Under the pieces are notes generated by a model that ran no database searches, was not told where the DNA came from, and saw only the letters and a list, made by a program, of their open reading frames with translations. This document shows, one piece after another, positions 50,801-60,539 of a stretch of DNA of 64,000 nucleotides. The stretch is from Calycina herbarum. Taxonomy: Eukaryota; Ascomycota; Leotiomycetes; Helotiales; Pezizellaceae. The DNA lies in contig LLEY01000088.1 in the NCBI GenBank assembly GCA_001414485.1, positions 124,001-188,000 of the forward strand, read 5' to 3'. Numbering within the stretch: the stretch's first letter is position 1; every line of letters begins with the position of its first letter. A program made the translations under genes and the position numbers.

Positions 50801-53149
50801 TATACAGTTATACTATTTAGACTTTATAATATACTAGCTATATATTAGAGATAAAACAATAACATTTTAGAAGATCTTCTAGGAGTAATAGTAATCTATT
50901 ACTTAGATAATATCCTAATCTTCTTAGAAAAAGAAGAAGAATATAAGAGACACGTTAGAGAAGTTTTATAACGACTTATAAAGGTAAACTCTCGACTAAA
51001 ACTCTTGAAATACGAGTTTAAAGTAACTTAAACACTTTTTCTAGAATAGGTGTTTAGCTTAGAGAAAATAGAGATAGATCTAGTAAAGATCTAAGACATC
51101 TTAAACTAGAAGTCGCTAAAGAATATAAAAGATATATAGTTCTTCCTTAGATTTATAAACTTCTACTATCTATTTATATAAGACTATGTAAAGATTACTA
51201 AACTAATAACAGTACTAGTTAAGAAAGCTATTAAATTTATTTAGAATAAACAAGCTAAGAACGCTTTTTAAAAGATTAAAGTAAGGTTTATAGAAAAACC
51301 AATTCTATATAACTTTGATATAGAAAAACCAAGTACGATTAAAACAGACGCCTTAGATATATTAGTAGGTGTGATTCACCTATAACTAAATAGAAAAGGG
51401 AAACTTATACTTATTATATATTATTCTAAAATATTTAACCTAGTATAACAAAACTACAGTATCTTTGATAAAGAATTACTTACTATAGTATTAGCCTTAG
51501 AACACTAGAGAATCTATTTATAGCTAGTAAAATACTAAGTTATAATTCTATCTACTTATAAGAACCTTAGAACGTTTATAACAACTAAGGAACTTATAAC
51601 TAGATAGTTAGCTAGATAGTTAGAAATATTAGAAGGGTTTAACATCGTTATTCGATATATAAAGGGAACGTTAAACGCTTAAGCTGATGCTCTTAGCTAG
51701 AAACCTAGATATAAGAGAGATAAAGAGTATAAGAAGATTATAATCTTAAAAACTCTTAAAAATAGAGACTTAGTACCTACTATATACGAAATAGTAGTAA
51801 TAAACGACATCTAGATAGATAAAATTTAGAATATATATAAGAGATATAACTAGTATATAAAAGGGAAATTATAGATTCTCAGCTTATACGTAAAAGAATT
51901 TATATAAGAATACTATACTACGTCTACTTATAGTTACTAAGGAATTCGTAGAACCCTCTAGAGGATAAGACAACACTACTATGTTAATCGGTTATCTACG
52001 ATAGTTAAGGAAGTAATAGCGGAATATAATACCTATACTAGGAATAAGGCTTCTTACTATACTTCTTATAGATAGATGAATACTACTCTAATACTATAAA
52101 TACCTTAGAAATCGATATCTATAGATTTTATTATTAAACTACTAAAATCTAAGGATCCGATAACAGAGATCGAATATGATTCTATCCTAGTTATTATAGA
52201 ACGGCTTACGAAATATATAATTCTAGTACTATATATAGAATCAAGTATAGCTAAGGAATTAGTATTCGTATTCCTCAAAGAAGTAGTCTTAAGACATAGA
52301 CTACTAGAAGAGATAATCTCAGATAGAGATAAGCTCTTTACCTTAAAATTTTAGATCGCTCTTATAGAACGATTAGGTGTGAAAAGAAAACTTTCTATAG
52401 CTTTTCACTATTAAATAAATAGAGGAAACGAATAGATAAATTAAGTAGTTAAAACATACCTTCGTTATTACGTAAACTACTAGTAAAACAACTAGGTAGA
52501 ACTGCTGCCCTTAGTATAGTTCGCTTATAATAGTTTAGTAATAGAAATAATACTTATTATACTATTCTATACTAACTTTAGATATAAATTATCAGCGTAT
52601 TAAGAACCACTGTCTACGACTATTAATAACTAACTTGCTTATATTTAAGTCTCGAAAATTAAAAGTCTATATAAGAAACTTATAAAGGATTTATAGTTCG
52701 TAGTAGAAAGAAACGCGTACTACTATAACAAACGACGTAGTTAGGAGCCAACGCTAAAAGAGAGAGATAAGGTCTACTTAGTATAGAAAAACATCGATAT
52801 AAAAAGACTAAGTAATAAACTAGACTATAAAAAACTTAGACTATTTAAAATTAAACGAGTTAGAGGACCTTTGAATTATGAATTAGCACTACTAAAGATA
52901 ATAAACATCTATCTAGTATTCTATATATCCTTACTTAAACCAGTACTACTAGGAGCACTACTAGCTCTATTTACGGAAATTTAACTAGTTAATCTAAACG
53001 CTGAATACGAAGTTAAAAGGATTCTTAACTATAAGATTATTAGAGGTAAGATCAAGTATTTAATTAAATAGTTAGATTACCTATACTTAGAGAATACTTA
53101 GAAACCTAGAAAAAATATTAACTAGTACTCGGAGGAACTTTAGGACTTC
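47894..53149 (+). pseudogene. gypsy-2 gag-pol relic with chromodomain
   Basis: It follows gypsy-1 block for block: gag (ALKSIKVK-like, 48,060-48,900), RT box YLDN near 50,910, and the chromodomain region at about 53,000-53,120. The zinc knuckle partly survives (LYYNCSLSRYRVNKCSKKK). No frame is intact. Confidence 0.78.
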
Positions 53150-53775
53150 TACTATTAAAACCTAAGGTTATCTATATTAGGTGATCGATAGAGAAGATCT
53201 TAAGGAAACTAGGATCGAGACCTAGGTCGAAAGCAGGGTCGGAAGCGGTAGAGGTAGAGTAGGCAGCTAGTCTAGCGGCCTCCTCTCTCCTTTCCTTCTC
53301 TTCTTTTTCTTTTCCCTCCTTCTCCTTAACCTTATCTAGCTCCTATAAGGTACTAAGTCCTTAACGAAGCATCTGTTGTTCTCGCTTATTAAGAAGACGT
53401 TACTATACTCGAAGATAGAGAACCTTTGATATTACTTCCTACTAGGCTCGAAAGGCCTTTTCTTAGGCCTAATAAGCCGTCTCCTCCTTGACCTATAGAC
53501 GGCGTTTCTACGTGTTAAGAGATTCCTATTTAAAAGTTAAGAGTATTCGATTTTACTTCTTAATATTATAAGTTTTACTCTTCCTAGTATATTTAGAACA
53601 TTTCTTACCTCTAGTAATAAATATATATCAACGGCCGGACGTGGAAGTAAGACAGCGAGTATAAGAGGACATTTCAGATCCTACTCGATTAATATAGAGG
53701 GCGTTATTAATACGATTTTGTTTTAGTTTATCTTTTATAAATAGTGTTATTAAAAACATTATAGTAAGAGAGGGC
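53150..53775 (-). pseudogene. Antisense ORF of gypsy-2 (homologue of the gypsy-1 antisense ORF), mutated
   Basis: The minus strand reads MSSYTRCLTSTSGR-stop, GKKCSKYTRKSKTYNIKK, a charged middle and EKEGKEKEEKERREEAARLA, then DLGLDPSFLKIFS-like tail. The layout (Cys-rich N-terminus, coiled coil, L-G-L-D-P-x-F-L tail) equals the gypsy-1 antisense protein. Several TAG/TAA and Cys-to-Tyr changes inactivate it. Confidence 0.65.
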
Positions 53776-53846
53776 CGCTAGCCTTCTAACGGTATTTCTT
53801 AGGTCGTACTTAAACGTAGAGACACGCTAGACTAAGAAGGGGATAG

Positions 53847-54285
53847 TGTTATAAATCACGTATAAGTATATAACGAGTGAAGACTAGACAGCGCTCTAAT
53901 AGGTTAAGTACTATCGAGAACTCTTATAAACAAAAAGAGGGATCCTTAGACGAGCTAAGTAGTCTATAGATTTCTTTTAGTAAGAAGTATTATATAACCT
54001 AGTCGCCTAAGTCGCTTAAGTCGCCTGTTAACTGAAGTAATTAGAGCGAGCGACTAGAGCGATTAAAACAGGAGACTACAGTTCTATATAAGACTGGCAC
54101 GTCTGCTATTAGATAGGAGCTTCGTGCTTAACTTTAGTTATCAATCTTATTATCTTGTTTAACATCTTTGATATAAGTAACGAGTTCACTTCTAAGTAAA
54201 CAACCCGGCGTATCTGTACTTCTTACCTATATACTAACCTTCGAGACTTAGTTATCTTTGTTTAGTTCGTTTGAGTTTCGTTACA
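53847..54285 (+). repeat. 3' LTR of gypsy-2
   Basis: 439 bp, starts TGTTATAAATCACG and ends GTTTCGTTACA; a purine-rich AAGAAGGGGATAG precedes it. Confidence 0.9.
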
Positions 54286-54290
54286 CTTTA

Positions 54291-55724
54291 CTATAGTACT
54301 AAACTCGCTTCGTCTAGAATTATAGCGAAAGTATATATACTTCTATCCTATCTCGGTCTCTACTAGTGCTATAATCTCTTTAAGTATAGGCTGTACGTCT
54401 TCCTAAGCCTTTGACTTTATAAGGCGGATCTACGAGTTACGAGTAACGTCGTCTATAACGAATAAGAAGTATCTGTATCTACGGATCAAGTGTGGAAGTT
54501 CTCCTAAGATATCGGCGTATAGCCTAAATCCTCTTCTTACTGTTCTTAAATCTATGCTTTTATAATATTTGGCTTTCAGCTTACTAGCTAGGCAAACTTC
54601 GTAAGCGTGATCTCTAGGACGACGAGGTGTTTTAGTAGTAGAAAGCGCTATCTAATTCCTTAAATAGTTCTTTAATACTTTAAGAGATTTTTAGTTTATA
54701 TACCTGAATCGGCGATATATCAATTCCTATATACTCTCCCTTATATCGTCGATTCTTTCTTCTCTTATATAAGTTGTAAAGATCTAACCGGTATTCTATA
54801 CTATGTATAGTGTATTCGTATAAGGCGAAGTAAGTACCACTCTGCTATTCTCAAGTACTTGGGAGTAATCCTTCTTAAAGTGGACTTTCAGTTTCTCTTT
54901 TATAAGGATCGGTATACTTATCAATTTGTAGGTAAACCCTGGGACGAACTAGACGTCTTTTAGCTAAAGGCATTAGCCCTTCGGAGTTGTGATTTGGATC
55001 GGTCCGTAACCGAAAGCATCATAGGTTTTACTACTGACATTACCTACTTTCCTAGGCTCGTGCCATCTCTTTAGCTAAGAGAAGTCTATAATATCGTAAC
55101 TGAAGTGACGATTCGCTCCTGAGTCTAGGAGCCAAGTGCTTTTTAGGAGTTGTAAGGTTAATAATATAATAGTTCCATAATAGGCACTTTCACTGGGCAA
55201 AGAATAACAATAGTTTCGAGGGTTTTCAATTTCATACGCTTTACCAGCTACTGGAGTGCTATTTGGCTTCGAGTCGAAACTCTTTTTATTCGCTGTCTGG
55301 CGTTGTTGGATTTTGTAGAAGTCCTTACAATCCCTCTTCTAGTGTCCCTTGCGCTGACAGTGATTATAGATATCTTCCTTTTGAGCTTGTCCTCTTGCGT
55401 ACGGATGGCTCCGATTGCCTCGGTTGCTACTACGGCCACGCCCCCTTCCTCTTCCCCTTCCTTGTCCACGTCCTCTGGTACCACTACCTCCTCCACGACT
55501 GTTTCCTTGTGTATTTGCATACGTTGCTTGTCTAGTAGCAGGTTCAGCTGGCATTCCCTACTGACGGTTGTATTCTGTGGAATTTCGTTCGAAGGAAGTT
55601 TCAAGTGGAACTCGGGATTCGAGGGGATTGAGATCTTGTTCTATATAAATACAGATATCCACGGCTTTGTCGACATCTGAACCGATATCCCGGATATCTC
55701 TTTTAGCATTCCGCTAATCAACTA
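54291..55724 (-). pseudogene. Copia-A gag end, protease and integrase start
   Basis: Minus-strand islands: Gly/Arg-rich GGGSGTRGRGQGRGRGRGRG, a zinc knuckle NHCQRKGHWKRDCKDFYKIQ (first Cys mutated to Tyr or Asn), protease WLLDSGANRHFSYD, then V-P-G-F-T-Y-K-L-I-S as in the copia gag-pre-integrase domain. GC content is closer to normal than in the other copia-A segments. Plus-strand frames over 55,263-55,680 are its mirror images. Confidence 0.8.
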
Positions 55725-55987
55725 TGTTTGGTAGAACAAGTCGTATAAAGTTCTTCTATTATATTAATTCCGTTGTCTACGTTGTCTACGTCGGTCGCGA
55801 CTAAGGCGATATAAGTAATTATTATTATATAACTTCTAATAGTCTTCTAATAATAAGATTCTATAATCTCTAAATGCTTTTATATTATAGATTCCCTCTT
55901 ATGTTACCTTCTATTTCCTAGACGTTGTGCCTTGTCCTGTCAGAGCGCCGTCTAGACTACTTACCACGTATAACGTGATTCGTAACA
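55725..55987 (-). repeat. 5' LTR of copia-A
   Basis: On the minus strand it starts TGTTACGAATCACG and ends CTACCAAACA (about 263 bp; the inner boundary is chosen from the TG..CA rule). The first 106 bp match 59,091-59,196. Its head also resembles the gypsy-1 LTR head. Confidence 0.65.
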
Positions 55988-56179
55988 CTACTGGTGACAC
56001 GACCCAAATTAGCCGTAGCATACACAACCGCCAGCGCGTCTACCAACAATCTAAATGCTAATGCCTAATTATACTAATACACCTCTTAGACACCATCCAG
56101 GTTTGGTCCTTTGCCTAGAGACCTATCCTCCAGATCGCGCCCTCTCTTTTCTCTCGACTTACCTCCTTATTATTTCTCC

Positions 56180-56527
56180 ATGTCTAGCACTCGAGAACAG
56201 ATACCACCGCGTCGCAAAAGACAGCGTACTAAAGCAGGCTCACTTGACGATCCGTCCGAATCACGACCTTCAAAACGACAGAAGCCGAGAATAAACCTTT
56301 ATTCCGCAGAATTCTACGATTCCCTCTCCAAGGTTTGGCTTACTCGTCGAGCGTTGAAGGAGCTCGATCGACGCACCAGTCAAGCCAACAGTCCGCAGCG
56401 GCCTCCTTCTACGCCTCGACGCGTAACTCGAAATACTTGGAACAAAATCCAGATATTTGCTAGAGACGGTGGTCCAGAGCTTCGTGATCTTCGAGGGGTA
56501 AGGCCGAATTGCCAAACTAATAACTGA
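56180..56527 (+). pseudogene. N-terminal fragment of an uncharacterised fungal family
   Basis: MSSTREQIPPRRKRQRTKAG is a basic, nuclear-signal-like start. It is followed by YDSLSKVWLTRRALKELDRR and then FARDGGPELRDLRG, two blocks that I know from a multi-copy fungal family in which a long C-terminal domain follows. Here the frame ends after LRG at a GGTAAGG that could be a donor site, but no continuation of the family domain was found downstream. Probably truncated. Function unknown. Confidence 0.5.
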
Positions 56528-57085
56528 ACGTCAGATGCTGCTAATCAATTCTGTGTTCCTCTTCCTTTAGAACGACGGGGTTCACAACGAGTTAGTTTAC
56601 TCGACAAACTCGCATAGAGAGTAAATGACTGCCAATCAAGTCTGCGTTACTGCCCACCAGGATGTAGCTGTTACCGCAACCGATAACCGGGACGGAGTAA
56701 TAGGCTTTCTGTTGTTGTCACGTGATTGTCCTCCTTCTTTCACAATAACACGCTATACAAGTCAAAAGAAACGAAATCCTTTTCAAGGAAGCTAATGATG
56801 TGTAACTAATTGGATACGATGTTCAATAGTTAAATTGAAATTAATTAGTCTACTTCTCACTAACTACCACCAACTATTCCAGGCGTTTTCTTCGAGGGTG
56901 AAAGAGAGCGCATTCTTGACTTGAATCTTCTAAATGTGCTGTACAATCGTCCTCTTGTCGTCTTGATTTCAGCCTTACCGAGAATGTCCTTGCCGAGAGG
57001 GGAGCGAGCTACGCGTAGTGCGGTTTGAAGTTTAACTAGAATATGAATTAGACAACTTCTCTACTTGGCAAGAGGAATACATACG
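56528..57085. other. Gene-free stretch
   Basis: No gene, RNA or repeat recognised in this region between two hypothetical frames. Confidence 0.3.
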
Positions 57086-57631
57086 TTATCGAAGGTTCTC
57101 CAACCTCTTGCGAATCTCCTCAAGTGACAACGAACTCTCCGCTAACCTAGCAGCAAGATAGGTTCTAGGTTTCGAATTTTTCCACCCTTGTTGAGGAAGT
57201 GGTGTGTCAAAAATTCTTATTTCCATTATCACCTAATTTTCAATATTATCGAATCTTTTCCAACACTCACGGCTCTTCAGATACTGCTCGTGCTGCCATT
57301 CTTCTGGTTGGAAAGCGCTAGCTCGTCGGTTTTCCGGGACGCCTATCTCTAGGATATAGCAATATGACTCTGCGAGTCCTATTTGAGCTAATCTATAATC
57401 AAGTATGTGGTCAAGCTTATCGAGATCCTCAAAACTAAATTCGTGCCCTTCGATTAACAGGCGGAACTTGCCATGGTGCGCGATGTTAGTGGCTAGATTG
57501 TTGAGACCAGGGTTGGAGTTTATATATAAAGATGCTTTGACTATGACGATGTTGTAAAGAGCTTTGGGGTTTTTTGATCTGATACCGCCAGTAAGACGGC
57601 CACCAGAATAAACATTGGTTGAGGTTGACAT
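57086..57631 (-). pseudogene. Hypothetical protein with a single internal TAG
   Basis: From MSTSTNVYSGGRLTGGIRSK the frame runs 132 codons to TAG 57233-57235 and then continues in the same frame as VIMEIRIFDTPLPQQGWKNS, TYLAARLAESSLSLEEIRKR, to TAA at 57086-57088. The downstream part looks as coding as the upstream part (charged amphipathic helix LAESSLSLEEIRKRLENL). A single nonsense codon, CAG or TGG to TAG, would explain it. Alternatively the 132-aa form is the product. The family is not recognised; no membrane segment or signal peptide. Confidence 0.45.
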
Positions 57632-57751
57632 GTTGAGGAGCACGTTGTAAAGATGGTTTAATGAGAAATTGTTAACGAAGAAAAGAATTTTGAGGATGGG
57701 ACAGAGCTGTTATATATTCAGATTCGCAGCTGAATATGAGTCACGTTCTTC

Positions 57752-58108
57752 GCTGTGAATCACACTTATGACTCAAAAATACTTATAATAATGTAATTTT
57801 TCAGAAGATTTCGGCGCTTGTAGGATTCAACTAGGACGGAAAAGATGCGAATTTAGTGAATTAAGACATGTCCTTCTCTGTGATTTACACTTATAACTTA
57901 AAAATACTTACAATAATATAATTTTTCAGAAGATTTCAGCGCTTGTAGAATTCAACTGAGACGGAAAAAGATACGAATTTAGTAAATTAAGACATGTCCT
58001 TCGCTGTGATTTATACTTATGATTTATAAAACTTATAATAATATAATTTTTCAGAAGATTTCAGCGCTTGTAAGATTTAACCGAGACGGAAAAAGATGCC
58101 AATTTAGA
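57752..58108. repeat. 125-bp tandem repeat, about three copies
   Basis: Period 125-126 bp. Each copy contains GCTGTGATTTACACTTATRA, ATAATTTTTCAGAAGATTTC and AGCGCTTGTAGRATTCAACT, then GAGACGGAAAAAGAT. Copies start near 57752, 57877 and 58003. No coding. Confidence 0.85.
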
Positions 58109-58676
58109 GCCTGTTTAGCTCGCACTTTTTCATAGAATATTAGGATATATACTACTAAAAAAGAGTTTAAATATATACTGTTATATTCAAATATACCGTA
58201 CTTTTAGATATACTAAATCGTTTAGCCCGCACTTTTGAATATACTATTATATTCTAAAATATCTTTAAATATATACTATAATAGCTAGCTATTAATAGAA
58301 CTGCCGAGCTATCTGAATTACTAAGAATATATACTGAATAAGATCCGATATAGGAAGTTACGAAACAGTAAATACCGAGGGCACAGTTTTGGTTTCGAGA
58401 CGTTAAAGCCGAATCGGCATTTACTTTGTTATAGTTCGATCTTCCTATATAACCCGTGAACGTTAGTATACCTAGAAGAAGACGTTAGTGGCTGTATATC
58501 TTTTGATTACACGAGACAACTGACCCAACCTCGAAACCTTTTAGAACGTTCTCCTTCAACCCCTGGATTGTCTGCCGAATAGGAATGCCTAGTTAAGTGA
58601 ACACTACTACTAGAGAAATCTTAGGAAGCAGACCTCGCGCTGGACGATACTGAAAGCGACCTTGCAAACTATACTT
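58109..58676. other. AT-rich stretch with an internal direct repeat
   Basis: Two blocks of the type GTTTAG[CC]CGCACTTTT followed by ATATACT-rich sequence (58,113 and 58,213) suggest a small MITE-like or duplicated unit. The right half (58,330-58,670) has normal composition without a gene. Confidence 0.35.
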
Positions 58677-59090
58677 CTAATCTGATCCGATGGTAGGATT
58701 ATAGCTCTGGTGCGTGCTTCCTCTGTAATTCTCTGTCTTTTCTGAAGATGAAGCGAAATAACTATGGTAGGCACTGTTTGCACTTTGGCGTATGCCTTTA
58801 TATACGTATAGATTGGTGGCAGGGCTACTATACACGCCTGATCCCCAGATCTGAGGCATAGGCAGTACTATTTGGCTCGGCGTTCCGTATTCATTGGCGT
58901 AGTTAGGTCTATTCTCAATGGTGTCGGCTTCATCGAGAGGGGCACGGAAATTTTGCTTGGTAAGGAGTTCTGGGCGAACTGTGATGTGATGGAATCGAGG
59001 ATCTTGCGATGGAGTAGAGAACTTATTATGCATAACGTCCGCGACTGTGTAATAAGAAAGCAAACAATAGAGAACGCCGCCAACCGTAAC
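58677..59090 (-). pseudogene. C-terminal gene fragment cut by an LTR fragment
   Basis: The frame VTVGGVLYCLLSYYTVADVM continues to a stop at 58677 and then meets the LTR head exactly at 59,090/59,091, so its 5' part is missing. A hydrophobic segment (GGVLYCLLSYYTVA) may be the end of a transmembrane helix. The tail is Tyr/Ser/Asn-rich (YVYKGIRQSANSAYHSYFAS). No family recognised. Confidence 0.4.
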
Positions 59091-59196
59091 TGTCACGAAT
59101 CACGGAATGTGGTGAGTAGTCCAGACGGCGTTCTGACAGGACAAGGCACAACGTCCAGGGAATGGAAAGTAACACAAGAGGGAATCAGCAATGCGT
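59091..59196 (+). repeat. LTR head fragment of the copia-A family
   Basis: TGTCACGAATCACG through GACGGCGTTCTGACAGGACA and AGGCACAACGTCCAGGGAAT matches the first 106 bp of the copia-A LTR (55987 downward) in opposite orientation. It then passes directly into minisatellite units, so the rest of the LTR is replaced or lost. No matching 5-mer duplication was found. Confidence 0.75.
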
Positions 59197-59490
59197 GACA
59201 GTGCGTGAAATATATGACAGTGCGTGGAATCCATGACAGAGCATGGAATTCATGGGAGAGCATGGAATTCATGACAGAGCATGGAATTTGCAGCAGAGGG
59301 AGCGGACCGGGACGAGCCGTGGTGAATACGGAACAAATCGGCCACTAGATAGTCAACGAGGAGTTGACCAACTCCACAGCAGCACAACTCCATAGCAGCA
59401 CAGACCCGAGAGAACTCAAGTCGATGCCACGGCAGCGCAAACCTGAGAGAACTCAAGCACAACTCACGGCAGCACAACTCTACGGTAGTA
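59197..59490. repeat. Composite minisatellite block 2
   Basis: GACAGTGCGTGGAATCCAT / GAGCATGGAATTCATG units (59,197-59,290), the core CGGACCGGGACGA..ATACGGAACAAATC (59,305-59,350), then ACGGCAGCACAACTC and GAGAACTCAAGTCGATGCC units. Same order as the 32.5-33.4 kb block. Confidence 0.75.
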
Positions 59491-59607
59491 CAAAAATCAT
59501 CAACGAACGTCCCTTGTCCCACCAGAGAGCCAGCCCACCGCCCTTGAAACACCTTTCCCCTCGCTATCGCCTACTGCCCTTGCTCTTGCCCTTGTCCCGA
59601 ATTCATC

Positions 59608-59784
59608 ATGCCCGAATTCACTGCCCAAGAACTCCAAGCTGCTATTAATGATGGTACGCTTGTAGCTTTCATTAATAAGAACGAAGACACCTTCCAGCAA
59701 GGCCTACGAGACCTACTCTCGCTCTGCAACCAGACTGGTATCGACAAAGACACTGCGGTGCAAGCACAGCATATCGCTGAATAA
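59608..59784 (+). CDS. Short hypothetical ORF (58 aa)
   Basis: MPEFTAQELQAAINDGTLVA ... FQQGLRDLLSLCNQTGIDKD ends at TAA 59782-59784. The amino-acid make-up looks coding (amphipathic helices, good codon variety), but no domain is recognised. It may be the N-terminal part of a larger broken gene, since TAA is followed by more stops. Start context ATCATG. Confidence 0.3.
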   Translation: MPEFTAQELQAAINDGTLVAFINKNEDTFQQGLRDLLSLCNQTGIDKDTAVQAQHIAE

Positions 59785-59849
59785 CTTACGTCTTGAGCGA
59801 ATGACTTACGTCTTGTCAACTCTGGAGGGAGAGGCACGTAAGCGCGAAG

Positions 59850-60038
59850 GAGGTGCATAAATCTGTCACTTTTGGGGAATTGTTCCCGGCGAAGACGAGT
59901 GCTATTGTGGCTGCTCAGGCTTTTTATCATATCTTGACCTTGGCGACGAGAAACCGGTTGTTGGTCCTGCAGATAGATGCGAAGGGTGAGCATGATATTT
60001 GTGGGGCGATTAATATTCGTGTCAAGGAGCTCTTTTGA
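59850..60038 (+). pseudogene. Kleisin (Rad21/Rec8) C-terminal-like fragment
   Basis: The frame contains SVTFGELFPAKTSAIVAAQA, FYHILTLATRNRLLVLQID and DICGAINIRV. The order R/T-x-x-A-A-x-x-F-[YF]-x-[IV]-L-x-L-A-T-[RK]-x-x-[IL]-x-V-x-Q followed by G-x-I-x-I matches the winged-helix C-terminus of Rad21/Rec8 kleisins that binds the SMC1 head. Only this domain is present; no upstream kleisin sequence was found and the start is not an ATG with good context. Assignment is tentative. Confidence 0.4.
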
Positions 60039-60241
60039 GGGAGTCTTTGTATGTGTTACGGCGCTGGTCCGTAACCTGGAAATTCTCGAATTTACACACA
60101 TATACTCTTGTGCCTTTGCCTTTGGTTATGGATCGTGACAGTATGGATATGTAAGGAGAAGAGCGGTTGTGGGTTTTGTTTGAGTAACCTGGAAAAGGGG
60201 ATGGATATATTTTTGCTATTTCTTTTGACGACGACTGATAC

Positions 60242-60389
60242 TGTTAGAAATCACATGTTCTAGTGCTTAATAAGCACTCGTCTCACTATTTGATCCCACA
60301 CATGTATAGAATAAACCTAGACATAAATCAATCATCAGATCTATTAATCAATAGATCAAAACCATCACTTCTATCCCTCATTCTTAACA
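60242..60389 (+). repeat. 5' LTR of copia-D
   Basis: 148 bp with TG..CA ends; related LTR-like sequence at 33438-33585 in inverse orientation. Confidence 0.75.
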
Positions 60390-60539
60390 GGTTATAAGCC
60401 CGGCAGTTCGCAATTAATACTATTGATTCTACGCACTTATTTATGTCGTTCCTGCCACTTCCATCCGTTTAATCCACCAGCCTAATACACCACCAAAATC
60501 ATCAAAAAGTATCACCAAAATCACGATAGCATCTACTAC

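Larger units (their letters stand above)
47455..54285 (+). mobile_element. Ty3/gypsy chromovirus gypsy-2, full length
   Basis: The element is 6,831 bp with 439-bp LTRs and 5-bp duplication CTTTA (47450-47454 and 54286-54290). It is collinear with gypsy-1 over gag, pol and the antisense 3' region but has a different U3. The 5' LTR starts TATTACGAATCACG (from TGTTACG). Gag-pol is inactivated by TAG/TAA everywhere. It inserted into the integrase region of copia-A. Confidence 0.92.
34849..55987 (-). mobile_element. Copia-A, host of the nested retrotransposon stack
   Basis: This Ty1/copia element is on the minus strand. It survives as three segments: gag/protease/integrase start 55,724-54,291; rest of integrase and linker to RT 47,454-45,992; RT 35,076-34,849. 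They are separated by gypsy-2 and gypsy-C. Removing the inserts with one TSD each restores a continuous copia order. The left end is lost inside RT, so RNase H and the 3' LTR are missing. The 5' LTR lies at 55,725-55,987. The outer two segments still show some GC-normal sequence; the central one is strongly RIP-mutated. Confidence 0.85.

Noticed and set aside
55263..55680. Two plus-strand frames of 90 and 125 codons
   Set aside because: They are mirror images of the copia-A gag/zinc-knuckle region on the minus strand, whose Gly/Arg repeats keep the opposite strand open.
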